From the NCBI GenBank assembly GCA_050291365.1, contig JBNKJS010000017.1:1-64000 (forward strand): DNA of 64,000 bases, read 5' to 3'. This stretch comes from JAAGZL01 sp050291365. GTDB taxonomy: Bacteria; Pseudomonadota; Gammaproteobacteria; Chromatiales; Chromatiaceae. Of this stretch, positions 1-11,052 are shown one piece after another; position 1 is the stretch's first letter; each line of letters opens with the position of its first letter. Both the position numbers and the translations under genes were made by a program. The notes under the pieces are model-generated. The model had not been told where the DNA came from, made no database searches, and saw only the letters and a program-made list of their open reading frames with translations.

Positions 1-19
1 GGGATCCAGGAGAAATAAC

Positions 20-150
20 CACATGGACTGGCTTCGCCTCTGCCTTAGGCAATCCCGCCTTCGCGGGAATAACGGTTAATAAATAACTTGCTTCATTCCA
101 AACTCGTCGCCCTATTCCCTGGGTTCCCGCATTCGCGGGAACGACGGCTA
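20..150. repeat. Two REP-like palindromes
   Basis: Two short hairpin repeats downstream of pccB. The first has arms TCCCGC (53-58) and GCGGGA (63-68). The second has TTCCCGC (124-130) and GCGGGAA (134-140). They belong to the same dispersed family as the copies at 16.0-16.6 kb and 21.83-21.90 kb. No gene is visible before position 168; a propionyl-CoA carboxylase alpha gene, often next to pccB, would have to lie outside the window. Confidence 0.7.
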
Positions 151-167
151 TTAAAAACCTCTTAACT

Positions 168-1700
168 TTAAAGTGGTATATTCCCGTGCTTCCGCCACGG
201 GTTCTCCAGATCCTTATCCTTCAACATAGATAGGGAACGACATATCCTCTTGCGTGTTGAGTGAGGCATGATGACATCATCAATAAACCCTCTAGCTCCG
301 GCCACAAACGGGTTGGCAAACTTCTCCCGGTATTCATCGGTACGTTGCGAAATCTTCTCCTCATCGCCAATGTCCTTGCGGAAGATGATCTCCACCGCAC
401 CTTTAGGACCCATAACCGCAATCTCTGCCGTCGGCCATGCCATATTCACATCGCCTCTAAGATGCTTAGAGGCCATAACATCATAGGCACCACCGTAGGC
501 CTTTCTGGTTATCAGGGTCACCTTGGGCACGGTCGCCTCGGCATATGCATAGAGCAGCTTGGCACCATGTTTAATGATACCGCCGTACTCCTGGGATGTT
601 CCTGGGAGAAATCCTGGCACATCTACCAAAGTAATGATGGGTATATTGAAGGCGTCACAGAAGCGCACAAAACGCCCGGCCTTCTTGGCTGAATCTATAT
701 CCAGGCAGCCGGCCAGGACCATAGGCTGGTTGGCCACTATGCCTACCGTGGACCCTTCCATGCGCGCCATACCAATGATGATGTTGGCGGCGTAGTTCGG
801 TTGCAGTTCAAAAAAGTCGTTATCGTCCACCATCTTAACGATCAACTCTTTCATATCATATGGCTTGTTGGGGTCTTCCGGCACCAGGGTATCCAGGGAA
901 GGTATCTTACGGTCCGCCTTATCTTCTGTGGGCCATACCGGAGGCCGCTCTTTGTTGCTGGCCGGTAGAAAGTTCACAAAGCGGCGCAACATCAGCAGCG
1001 CCTCTACATCATTTTCAAAAGCAAGATCGGCTACACCTGATTTGCTGGTGTGGGTGATGGCGCCACCCAACTCTTCTGCAGTGACCTCTTCGTGGGTCAC
1101 GGTCTTAACCACATCAGGACCTGTAACAAACATGTAGGAGCTATCTTTCACCATAAAGATAAAATCGGTCATGGATGGTGAGTAGACCGCACCACCGGCG
1201 CATGGCCCCATGATCATGGAGATCTGCGGAACCACACCGGAGGCCAACACATTGCGCTGGAATACATCGGCGTATCCTGCCAGGGAGTCCACACCTTCCT
1301 GGATGCGTGCACCACCGGAGTCGTTCAGACCAACCACAGGCGCCCCCACCTTCATGGCATGGTCCATGATCTTGCAGATCTTCTGGGCGTGGGCCGCAGA
1401 GAGAGAACCACCGAACACAGTAAAGTCCTGACTGAATACAAAGATGAGACGGCCACATACTGTGCCATAGCCGGTCACTACACCATCGCCCGGTATGGTC
1501 TGTTGCTCCATACCGAAGTCGGTGCAGCGGTGTTCCATAAACATATCCCACTCTTCAAAACTGCCTGGGTCGAGGAACAGTTCAATACGTTCCCTAGCGG
1601 TAAGTTTGCCTTTGGCGTGCTGCTTTTCAATACGCTCCTCGCCGCCACCAAGACTTGCCGCTGTTCTTTTCTCTTCCAGCTTGCGTATTATCTCCTGCAT
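168..1700 (-). CDS. pccB: Propionyl-CoA carboxylase beta subunit (carboxyltransferase)
   Basis: This 510-residue protein is the biotin-dependent carboxyltransferase subunit that moves CO2 from carboxybiotin to propionyl-CoA, giving methylmalonyl-CoA in the cytoplasm. Length and sequence fit the PccB/acyl-CoA carboxyltransferase family. It has the N-terminal acyl-CoA-binding half with GGARIQEGVDSL and the GPCAGGAVYSPS loop (around residues 130-175), and a C-terminal half with the DVPGFLPG and AYGGAYDVMAS segments. A GGAGAG ribosome site lies about 7 nt before the ATG. It is last in a prpE-mutase-pccB run on the same strand. The alpha (biotin carboxylase/BCCP) partner is not in the window. Acetyl-CoA specificity cannot be excluded, but the mutase neighbour favours propionyl-CoA. 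Confidence 0.93.
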   Translation of the reverse strand: MQEIIRKLEEKRTAASLGGGEERIEKQHAKGKLTARERIELFLDPGSFEEWDMFMEHRCTDFGMEQQTIPGDGVVTGYGTVCGRLIFVFSQDFTVFGGSLSAAHAQKICKIMDHAMKVGAPVVGLNDSGGARIQEGVDSLAGYADVFQRNVLASGVVPQISMIMGPCAGGAVYSPSMTDFIFMVKDSSYMFVTGPDVVKTVTHEEVTAEELGGAITHTSKSGVADLAFENDVEALLMLRRFVNFLPASNKERPPVWPTEDKADRKIPSLDTLVPEDPNKPYDMKELIVKMVDDNDFFELQPNYAANIIIGMARMEGSTVGIVANQPMVLAGCLDIDSAKKAGRFVRFCDAFNIPIITLVDVPGFLPGTSQEYGGIIKHGAKLLYAYAEATVPKVTLITRKAYGGAYDVMASKHLRGDVNMAWPTAEIAVMGPKGAVEIIFRKDIGDEEKISQRTDEYREKFANPFVAGARGFIDDVIMPHSTRKRICRSLSMLKDKDLENPWRKHGNIPL

Positions 1701-1770
1701 GTAACTCTCCAGATCAATTCAATCTTGTATTGTTGAAATCAGCTCAGGCTTTTATTCCTGCGCCTATATA

Positions 1771-1866
1771 ATCCCCTCTCCCCTCTGGGGAGAGGGCTAG
1801 GGTGAGGGGATTTAATTTGATTATCCCCCTCATCCTCTCCTTCCACCCCTCAAGGGGAGAAGGGAC
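1771..1866. repeat. Dispersed palindromic repeat (CCCCTCTCCCC family), pccB-mutase gap
   Basis: Pyrimidine/purine-rich palindromes: CCCTCTCCCCTCTGGGGAGA near 1774 and CCCCTCAAGGGGAGAAGGGA near 1846. The same family recurs at 4062-4154, 10730-10800 and, shortened, at 52408-52441. Two of the four copies separate genes of the propionate operon, so they probably form hairpins in its mRNA. Confidence 0.65.
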
Positions 1867-1884
1867 CGAAGTTTCAAGAACACA

Positions 1885-4044
<2,160 letters not shown>

Positions 4045-4061
4045 GTACAACTGCTCCTCAT

Positions 4062-4154
4062 TAACTCCCTCTCCCCAGAGGGAAGAGGGTCGGGGTGAGG
4101 GGGGAGGATATCTCCCCCTCATCCTGTCCTCCTCACCAAGGGGAGAAGGGACGG
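4062..4154. repeat. Dispersed palindromic repeat (CCCCTCTCCCC family), mutase-prpE gap
   Basis: Second copy of the purine/pyrimidine palindrome family, filling most of the gap between the mutase start and the prpE stop. An open frame runs through it into the mutase, which gives a spurious 26-residue N-terminal extension rich in Pro and Ser. Confidence 0.65.
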
Positions 4155-4183
4155 TAGTTTAAGTATATTCGGGAACCTATTAG

Positions 4184-6073
4184 TTACTTGGCATAACCAA
4201 TACTAGCCAACGCATCCGCAATCTCATTAAGAATAACCGGATCATCGATAGTGGCAGGTACCTTATACTCCTGACTATCGGCGATCTTCTTCATGGTGCC
4301 GCGCAGGATCTTGCCGGATCTAGTCTTGGGTAGTCTATCCACCACAATCACCAGCTTGAATGCAGCCACCGGCCCAATCTTCTCGCGGACCATGGCGATA
4401 CACTCTGACCTGATCTCTTCATGGTCTTTATCGACACCAGCCTTGAGCACCACCATACCCAGGGGCAACTCACCCTTGAGTTTATCTTCTACACCAATAA
4501 CGGCGCACTCAGCAACATCCGGATGGGCGGAGAGCACCTCTTCCATACCACCGGTGGAGAGACGATGCCCGGCCACATTGATGATGTCGTCGATCCGGCT
4601 CATGATCCAGAGATAGCCATCTTCATCTTTGTAGCCAGCATCACCGGTCAGATAGTAGCCTTCATGATAGCTAAGGTAGGAATCAACATAGCGATCATCA
4701 TTGTTCCACAGGGTAGGAAGACAGCCAGGAGGCATGGGCAGCTTAATCATGATGCTGCCAATATCACCCGGGGTTACCTGCTCACCGTTGGCATCAAGCA
4801 CCTGCACATCATAGCCAGGAACGGACTTGGAAGGTGAACCCGGCTTGACTGGCAACTGTTCTATACCCATACAGTTGGCAGCAATACCCCAGGCGGTTTC
4901 GGTCTGCCACCAGTGGTCTATCACCGGCACCTTCAGATGATCTTCCGCCCAATGCAGGGTATCTGGATCGCAACGCTCTCCAGCCAGGAACAGGGTGCGG
5001 AAATTGGATAGGTCATAATCCTTGACCAACTTACCATCTGGGTCCTCACGCTTGATGGCACGAAACGCAGTAGGAGCAGTAAACATTACGCTACAGTTAT
5101 GTTCCGAGATAACGCGCCAGAATGCCCCAGGGTCTGGAGTACCAACCGGCTTGCCTTCGTACACGATGGAGGTACAACCATGCAGCAGCGGCGCATAGAC
5201 AATATAAGAGTGTCCAACAACCCAACCCACATCTGAAGCTGCCCAATAGACCTCACCCGGTTCCACGTTGTAGATATTCTTCATGCTCCACTTCATGGCC
5301 ACGGCATGGCCGCCGTTATCCCGTACCACACCTTTGGGTATGCCGGTGGTACCGGAGGTGTAGAGAATATAGAGTGGATCGGTCGCAGCTACCGGTACGC
5401 AATCTACCGGTTCTGCGTCAGCAAGCGCATCCGCCCAATCCAGGTCTCTGCCTGCTGTAAGCTCAGCGGCAAGTTGTGGGCGCTGCAGAATGATGCAGTG
5501 ATTCGGCTTATGACTGGAGAGCTCAATGGCCTCATCCAGCAACGGCTTGTAGGCGATGACCTTTTTTACTTCGATTCCACAGGATGCAGAGAGAATAACC
5601 TTTGGCTTGGCGTCATCGATTCTGGTGGCCAGCTCTTTAGCTGCAAAACCACCGAATACCACGGAATGGACTGCACCGATCCTGGCGCAGGCCAGCATCG
5701 CAACCACCGTCTCCAACACCATGGGCATATATATAAGTACGCGGTCACCCTTGGTAACGCCCTGCTTGGTGAGAACTCCGGCAAATGTAGCTACCCAATC
5801 CCTAAGTTCACTATAAGTGACGGTACGTTTGGAATCGGTAACTGGACTATCGTAGATCAGGGCAGCCTGGTCAGCACGACCATTCTCTACATGTCTATCC
5901 ACCGCGTTATAACAGGTGTTCAGTTCACCACCTTGAAACCAGCGATAGAAGGGTTTATTGGAGTCATCCAACACCTTGTCCCAAGGCTTGTACCAGTCGA
6001 TCTCCGCGGCGGCCTCGGCCCAATAACCCTCAGGGTCCTCCATTGAACGTGCGTACTCTTTTTCGTAGCTCAT
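4184..6073 (-). CDS. prpE: Propionyl-CoA synthetase (AMP-forming)
   Basis: Acyl-adenylate-forming ligase of 629 residues that activates propionate to propionyl-CoA with ATP and CoA. It has the P-loop motif YTSGTTGIPKGV (about residue 240), the aromatic motif DHWWQTETAW, the YLTGDAGYKDEDGY hinge region and the C-terminal SGKILRGTMKKI segment with the catalytic lysine. It fits PrpE better than acetyl-CoA synthetase (start MSYEKEYARSMEDPEGYWAE). It is first of three same-strand genes feeding propionyl-CoA carboxylase and methylmalonyl-CoA mutase, which gives a complete activation-to-succinyl-CoA line except for epimerase and PccA. The SD site is weak. Confidence 0.93.
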   Translation of the reverse strand: MSYEKEYARSMEDPEGYWAEAAAEIDWYKPWDKVLDDSNKPFYRWFQGGELNTCYNAVDRHVENGRADQAALIYDSPVTDSKRTVTYSELRDWVATFAGVLTKQGVTKGDRVLIYMPMVLETVVAMLACARIGAVHSVVFGGFAAKELATRIDDAKPKVILSASCGIEVKKVIAYKPLLDEAIELSSHKPNHCIILQRPQLAAELTAGRDLDWADALADAEPVDCVPVAATDPLYILYTSGTTGIPKGVVRDNGGHAVAMKWSMKNIYNVEPGEVYWAASDVGWVVGHSYIVYAPLLHGCTSIVYEGKPVGTPDPGAFWRVISEHNCSVMFTAPTAFRAIKREDPDGKLVKDYDLSNFRTLFLAGERCDPDTLHWAEDHLKVPVIDHWWQTETAWGIAANCMGIEQLPVKPGSPSKSVPGYDVQVLDANGEQVTPGDIGSIMIKLPMPPGCLPTLWNNDDRYVDSYLSYHEGYYLTGDAGYKDEDGYLWIMSRIDDIINVAGHRLSTGGMEEVLSAHPDVAECAVIGVEDKLKGELPLGMVVLKAGVDKDHEEIRSECIAMVREKIGPVAAFKLVIVVDRLPKTRSGKILRGTMKKIADSQEYKVPATIDDPVILNEIADALASIGYAK

Positions 6074-6482
6074 GGTCTTAACTCTTAATTAGCGGTCTAA
6101 AGAATAAATGATCAGCAAGGTGATTACTGATCATACTATTTATTTTTCGAGCGGCAAAGGCTCTTAATTATTATGTTAGTCAATCATAAGGCCTTATTAA
6201 ACCAAATAACAACCCATTTATAGCCTGGCATCCGTAGAGTATATGCATACTACTGTTATTTGTTCAGATACAACAAGTAACAGGGTTCCTAATAGCCAAT
6301 TTACCCCTAATAAACCAAAAAAGTACTATCGACAAATATATCTGAATATGACTATATAAGCAGATTATAATGTACTTAATGCATGCCGGAGTGCCTTAGC
6401 ATCCAGGTCCGGCTTAGCACCATTGCGGCATCTCATGCTCGCTCGAGTGCAACATCTAAAAGATGCAAGAGGAGATGAAACA
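6074..6482. other. Divergent intergenic region prpE / dsrL-like
   Basis: AT-rich 409-bp region between two divergent genes, so it should hold both promoters. A TATAAT hexamer stands at 6366-6371 on the plus strand, but no convincing -35 is seen 16-18 bp before it. I see no gene, no long repeat and no clear operator. Confidence 0.4.
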
Positions 6483-8414
6483 ATGAGCACTAACGCAGCA
6501 GGTTTAACATTCCGACTATATGAGGAAGGTGAAAGCGCATACGATGGATTGGATGAGAAAATAGTCCACGGCGGTGGTTCTGACATGTGCCCCACCTATG
6601 TACACCGATCACCTCCCTGTCAGGCGAGCTGCCCATCGGGGCACGATATCCGCGGTTGGTTAGCCATAGCCCGCGGCATGGACAAGCCTGCCGACGAGAA
6701 TACCCCCTGGGAGCAGTACGCCTTCGAACGCATGACCAAGGCAAATCCATTCCCAGCCATCATGGGCCGTGTATGCCCTGCCCCCTGTGAAGATGGCTGC
6801 AACCGCAACGAGGTTGACGACTTCATCGGTATCAATGCGGTGGAGCAGTACGTTGGCGACTGGGCAATTGAAAATAATCTGAAGTTCACCCCCCCAGAGA
6901 AAGAGACCGGCAAGAAGGTGGCTGTGGTTGGTGGTGGTCCAGGTGGTCTGGCCTCTGCCCTCAACCTGCGTCGCCAGGGACATACGGTTACCCTGTTTGA
7001 AGAGAAAGAGCAGCTAGGCGGCATGATGCGCTACGGTATTCCTGAGTACCGCATCCCGCGTGATGTGCTGGACGCAGAGATCCAACGCATTCTCGACATC
7101 GGTGTTGAGGCCAAAACCTCCACCAAGGTAGGCCGCGACATATCCCTGGATCAGATTGAAAATGATTACGACGCCATCTTCTGGGCGCTGGGCGCACAAA
7201 AGGGCCGTATGCTCTCTATTCCAGGCGGCGATGCCAATAACGTGGTGAGCGGCGTAGACTTCCTAAACGCCTTCGCCGAAGGCCGCCTTAAGTACACCAC
7301 CAAGAACATGGTGGTAATCGGCGGCGGCGACACCTCTATTGACGTAGCATCAGTAGCTCGACGCATTGGACACATCGAAGCCGAGCATGAGCACGACTGC
7401 CCGGTGAATGTGGTATGGGGCTACACCGCCCATGACGTCGCCTCCAGCGCACGTCGCGAAGGCACTCAGGTAACCCTTACCTCCCTGCTCCCGGTAGAGA
7501 AGATGATGGCGGCCAAACACGAGCGCGAGGACGCCAAGCGTGAGGGTGTTGATATCAAAGGCGGCGTAATGCCCATCGAAATCATCAAGGGAGATGATGG
7601 TCGCGCTAAGGAAATTCTAATGTGCGAATGCGACATGGACGGCATGACTCCGATCCCCCGCACTGGCACCGAGTTCACCATTGAGTGCGACATGGTAGTA
7701 CTAGCCATCGGCCAGTCCGGTGACCTGACTGGCCTGGAAAAGCTGGATAACGGCAACGGCTTTATGAACGGTGATGCCAACTATCGCATCCCCGGGCATC
7801 AGAAGCATTTCGCAGGTGGGGACATTCTGCGTCCACATCTGCTTACAACCGCTGTAGGCCACGCCTCAGTAGCCTCCTCTTCCATCGCCCAGGCATTAGC
7901 GGGCGACGAACTTGATAACCGACCCAAGGTGGACGTGCATCACTTCAACCTGCTTGAGGAACTGGCGAATCGCCATATTGAGCCTGAAGAGTACGGCCAT
8001 CAGCAGGTCCGTGGCACCTCGGAAGGAAACTTCGCAATCCACAACTACGAAGACCGTGGCGCCGATCAGGTAGCCACACACGAGGAGCTTTTCCTCGGCC
8101 AGTTCGAGTCCACTTCACGTAACAAGCGTCAAGAGATAAGTATTACTGCAGATGAGGTGCTAGGTAACTACCAGGAGAGGCTGAAGGGCCTTACCGAGGA
8201 AGAGGCCAAGACCGAGGGTGCTCGCTGCATGAGTTGTGGCCTCTGCTTCGAGTGCGACAACTGTGTAATCTTCTGTCCGCAGGACGCAGTGCAACGCACC
8301 AAGAAAGATGAGCGGGCTATCGGCCGCTATGTCTATACCGATTACAGCCGCTGTATCGGCTGCCATATCTGTAAGGATGTTTGCCCTACTGGTTATATTA
8401 AGATGGGGTTGTAA
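6483..8414 (+). CDS. dsrL: DsrL-type iron-sulfur flavoprotein, NAD(P)H oxidoreductase
   Basis: This 643-residue protein matches the architecture of DsrL, the NAD(P)H:acceptor oxidoreductase that works with DsrAB in sulfur oxidisers. A GltD-like N-terminal cysteine cluster (CPTYVHRSPPCQASCPSG and GRVCPAPCEDGCNRNEVDD) is followed by an FAD-binding GGGPGGLASA loop (about residue 150) and an NAD(P)-binding GGGDTSIDVAS loop (about residue 280). The C-terminal domain carries two [4Fe-4S] motifs, CMSCGLCFECDNCVIFCP and CIGCHICKDVCP. The ATG at 6483 has an AGGAG site 8 nt upstream; the open frame begins earlier at 6423 without one. DsrL is normally encoded inside dsrABEFHCMKLJOP; here it stands alone with its own terminator. 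The alternative is a generic glutamate-synthase beta-like oxidoreductase, but the C-terminal ferredoxin domain and N-terminus favour DsrL. Confidence 0.72.
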   Translation: MSTNAAGLTFRLYEEGESAYDGLDEKIVHGGGSDMCPTYVHRSPPCQASCPSGHDIRGWLAIARGMDKPADENTPWEQYAFERMTKANPFPAIMGRVCPAPCEDGCNRNEVDDFIGINAVEQYVGDWAIENNLKFTPPEKETGKKVAVVGGGPGGLASALNLRRQGHTVTLFEEKEQLGGMMRYGIPEYRIPRDVLDAEIQRILDIGVEAKTSTKVGRDISLDQIENDYDAIFWALGAQKGRMLSIPGGDANNVVSGVDFLNAFAEGRLKYTTKNMVVIGGGDTSIDVASVARRIGHIEAEHEHDCPVNVVWGYTAHDVASSARREGTQVTLTSLLPVEKMMAAKHEREDAKREGVDIKGGVMPIEIIKGDDGRAKEILMCECDMDGMTPIPRTGTEFTIECDMVVLAIGQSGDLTGLEKLDNGNGFMNGDANYRIPGHQKHFAGGDILRPHLLTTAVGHASVASSSIAQALAGDELDNRPKVDVHHFNLLEELANRHIEPEEYGHQQVRGTSEGNFAIHNYEDRGADQVATHEELFLGQFESTSRNKRQEISITADEVLGNYQERLKGLTEEEAKTEGARCMSCGLCFECDNCVIFCPQDAVQRTKKDERAIGRYVYTDYSRCIGCHICKDVCPTGYIKMGL

Positions 8415-8440
8415 GCTAAGTAGCATTAGTAACGCAAACA

Positions 8441-8471
8441 AAAGGCCAGAGTTTATTACTCTGGCCTTTTT
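8441..8471 (+). terminator. Rho-independent terminator after dsrL-like gene
   Basis: A 12-bp stem (8441-8452 with 8458-8469) containing GGCCAGAGT and ACTCTGGCC around a 5-nt loop, followed by a T run. It starts 26 bp after the stop codon. Confidence 0.9.
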
Positions 8472-8652
8472 GTTGGTGCAGTATTTAAAGCATGAGCGCT
8501 AGCTATAAAGAACGCAAATAACCGCAAAACTAAGCTAACCCACTCTACACATTCAAAAACAGATATGATTGTTAATCTGTGCAGAACTGACTATTTTGGA
8601 AGGACTTTATTGGGAATGATTGGGGTGATATCCTGCACATACAGTATGTTTA

Positions 8653-8729
8653 TAGGGCGCAATGACTGACGGCCATTGCGTCGCATTATTCAATACATTC
8701 GGCGGATTACACTTCGCTAATGCGCCCTA
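8653..8729. repeat. MITE-like repeat with 9-bp terminal inverted repeats
   Basis: Bounded by TAGGGCGCA (8653-8661) and TGCGCCCTA (8721-8729), 77 bp in all, with interior GGCGGATTAC. It has no coding capacity and sits between the dsrL terminator and the LRV gene. The rest of the 8472-8765 gap holds no gene that I can see. Confidence 0.6.
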
Positions 8730-8765
8730 CTGTCCTGGCTCCATTGATCTCAGGTAAATAGAATT

Positions 8766-9914
8766 ATGGACGATTTATTGATCTTGATTTTCCCTCTCAT
8801 ATTATTGATATTTTTTTGGATAGGTCTAGCCGTTTTACGGAAAGCACCGTTACAGACTTCTACCCATTTTGGATTTGCCATCACACTATGCGTTATCGCA
8901 ACTTACGCACTGTGGACTATGAATAGTCTAGGTGAAACTGGGATGCTTAGTAGGATTGCATTCTTCGGATGGAAAATCTATTGGATACCAGTGGCAGCAG
9001 TTACCTACCTTCTTGTTATTTCCGTTTTTACCATATCTCGTTCCTGGTCCTTGTGGCAACATAAAGAGAAAAAAGAACCAACTAAGGATCAGGCACAACC
9101 TAGTCTCAGAAAACAAAAAGATCCCAATATTAAACAGACATTACCCCATGTTACTAAAAGTGTACTATCCATAGTATTTATCACAATATTTCTGTTTATA
9201 TCTGCAGGTTATTTTTACATAAGACATCTGGAATCACAGATAGATAGCAGTAAAACAACAGAAGCTGAACTCAGGCAAATGTATTACAACCCTGTAGTAC
9301 ATATTTACCCTGATCTTCGTGCTCGTATAGCGTGGAATCGCTCAGTCCCGCTGGATATTTTACTCAAATTATTTAATGACTCGAATAAAATGGTAAGGTG
9401 TGCAGCTTACCAGAATGACAATGCGACCCCAGAGCTACTACAAAAAACCATTAAGAGTTCATGGTCCAAACACAAAATATGTTTATTGGCAACTAACAAT
9501 GCCCCGGTTGAATTTCTGCGTCAAGTAGCAGTAGATAATGATGACCGTATTCGTCGTTACGTGGCTAGACATTCAAACACTCCACCAGACGTGCTTTTGA
9601 GTCTTAGTAAAGATAATTCTAAATCCGTACGATTAAGCGTTGCGTCAAATCATTCTACCCCAGGAGAAGCTCTTGCTCAGCTAGCAAAAAGTGATAATTC
9701 TAATCAACGTCGCCTCGTGGCACAGAACCTAAATACACCTATGTATGTGCTAGAACAATTAATGAATGACCCTGACCCTAAAGTGCGGCTAGGGCTGCTT
9801 TTTCATTATGACATGCCAAAACGACTTGATATTGTTAAAACTTTGAGAAATGACACCAATGAGAAAATACAGTCTACGGCTAAAAGTCTGCTCAAAGATT
9901 ATAAAAATAAGTGA
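8766..9914 (+). CDS. Membrane protein with C-terminal LRV/HEAT-like repeats
   Basis: A 382-residue protein of unknown function. The N-terminal part has three hydrophobic segments (about residues 3-22, 37-55, 70-90), then a charged loop and a fourth segment near 131-152. From about residue 192 to 375 there are roughly seven 25-26-residue repeats with the pattern TPxxxLxxLxxDxxxxVRxxVAxN (for example TPPDVLLSLSKDNSKSVRLS), as in leucine-rich-repeat-variant (LRV) solenoids. The arrangement suggests a membrane anchor presenting an alpha-solenoid for protein binding; this is inference. Its base composition is more AT-rich than dsrL or the nuo genes, and dispersed repeats flank it on both sides, suggesting an acquired gene. 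Confidence 0.75.
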   Translation: MDDLLILIFPLILLIFFWIGLAVLRKAPLQTSTHFGFAITLCVIATYALWTMNSLGETGMLSRIAFFGWKIYWIPVAAVTYLLVISVFTISRSWSLWQHKEKKEPTKDQAQPSLRKQKDPNIKQTLPHVTKSVLSIVFITIFLFISAGYFYIRHLESQIDSSKTTEAELRQMYYNPVVHIYPDLRARIAWNRSVPLDILLKLFNDSNKMVRCAAYQNDNATPELLQKTIKSSWSKHKICLLATNNAPVEFLRQVAVDNDDRIRRYVARHSNTPPDVLLSLSKDNSKSVRLSVASNHSTPGEALAQLAKSDNSNQRRLVAQNLNTPMYVLEQLMNDPDPKVRLGLLFHYDMPKRLDIVKTLRNDTNEKIQSTAKSLLKDYKNK

Positions 9915-9915
9915 A

Positions 9916-10018
9916 TAAAAGGGGACGCATTCGAATAAAAGAATATAAAAGGGGACGCATTTATTTTTCACCTAATAATCGCCTTTTTTCTCATAAAAAT
10001 AAATGCGTCCCCTTTTAG
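9916..10018. repeat. GGGGACGCATTTATTT palindromic element, copy 1
   Basis: Perfect 22-bp inverted arms (9947-9968 and 9995-10016), built on AAAAGGGGACGCATT and its complement, enclose a 26-nt loop. An extra half-arm AAAAGGGGACGCATT lies at 9917-9931, just after the LRV gene stop. A second copy of the whole element is at 14847-14917 with nearly the same loop sequence. It resembles non-autonomous REP/MITE elements; no transposase is visible in the window. Confidence 0.8.
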
Positions 10019-10051
10019 TGGAATCCGCCCTACGGTCCTGATCTCCAATAT

Positions 10052-10333
10052 TCAGATCCACTTCTCCCCCGAAACAGCGAACAGAAGCAACAACAACGCA
10101 CTAAGTGCGGATGGGACAGCAAGTATCAGAAGAAGCAAAGTACCGAGACCTTGACGCCCGATCGATTTCAGCCAGAGACTCCCTGCCAACACGACTGTCA
10201 ATGCAGCGAAAATTGCGATCCAAATATCGATATTGAACGAAGATACCGAACCGTCGGCCAAGCCAATAAAAAAGAAGATAATGGCAATGGCGCTAGCCAA
10301 CGCATCTATGGCCCATGCAACCCAAAACTTCAT
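10052..10333 (-). CDS. Small hydrophobic membrane protein, unknown
   Basis: A 93-residue protein made of about three transmembrane helices (around residues 5-25, 35-55 and 65-88) with short polar links and a polar C-terminus. I do not recognise the family. The second in-frame ATG (10333) is chosen because an AGGAGG site lies 8 nt before it, whereas the first ATG (10339) would be too close. It stands alone between two repeat clusters. Confidence 0.6.
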   Translation of the reverse strand: MKFWVAWAIDALASAIAIIFFFIGLADGSVSSFNIDIWIAIFAALTVVLAGSLWLKSIGRQGLGTLLLLILAVPSALSALLLLLFAVSGEKWI

Positions 10334-10358
10334 GTGCATCTCCTCCTAACGTCCAATA

Positions 10359-10652
10359 GGGTCAGACTCACTGCTGTCCCATAAACTAAACTCCGTCATA
10401 CCGGGCTTGACCGGTATCCAGTAAACCCTTAAAAACCCTGGATGATTCACTCTGTTCACCCTTCGGGCCGCCCTTAAGGGCGTTCAACGCGCTACGCGCT
10501 TTTGTCCAGATCAGCAAAAAACGCTGTCCGGAATGACGTAGTCTTTTTTTATTTTCATGTCTCCCGAACTCCTATATATCCTTCTGGCTTTTATTAATAA
10601 GGCTTTAAACAATATCTACTTAAAGTTAATGGGACAGCAGTGGGTCAGACTC
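10359..10652. repeat. Composite repeat bounded by GGGTCAGACTC / ACTGCTGTCCCAT
   Basis: GGGTCAGACTC occurs at 10359-10369 and again at 10642-10652. The adjoining 13-mer ACTGCTGTCCCAT (10370-10382) is repeated in inverted orientation at 10629-10641. Between them is a REP-type sequence (GTCATACCGGGCTTGACC near 10395, and CTGTCCGGAATGACG near 10524). No gene is seen in 10334-11052; the whole stretch looks like stacked repeats. Confidence 0.55.
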
Positions 10653-10729
10653 GATTGACCTCATTTTTTTCCTGTTAAGTGATTATATATATCTTTCAAT
10701 CGAGGTGACCCCCCGATCTTGCCCCTGGA

Positions 10730-10800
10730 GCCCTCCCCCCAAATTGGAGAGGATGATCTCCCTTCTCCCCTGGGGGAGAAGGGTCGGGGATGAGGGGGAG
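10730..10800. repeat. Dispersed palindromic repeat (CCCCTCTCCCC family), copy 3
   Basis: Contains CTCCCTTCTCCCCTGGGGGA and its purine-rich complement, the same family as the repeats flanking the mutase gene at 1.8 and 4.1 kb. Confidence 0.6.
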
Positions 10801-11052
10801 AGATGACTGTTTTGTGGTATGTCAGAATTTTTCACCTAACCCTAACCCCCGGCTTTGACATCCTGTACCGCTCTAGATAATTGCAGCTGCATTATTCTAG
10901 CTTCGTCCATATGACTCACAAAACCAGGATCAGAGGGCAACTGTTTCTAATATTAGTGAATATTGCTCTCTGATCAGGGCTTTTAACACAGAATCTGTTT
11001 ATACTGAATCACGCAAATTCGCATTCCAACTGGCCGAGCCGGGGTGGATAAC

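Noticed and set aside
261..692. Open frames opposite pccB, the mutase, nuo and isc genes
   Set aside because: They lie antisense to clearly identified genes, lack family features and follow codon-phase shadows.
6366..6371. TATAAT as the dsrL promoter -10
   Set aside because: No matching -35 at a proper distance, so not called as a promoter.
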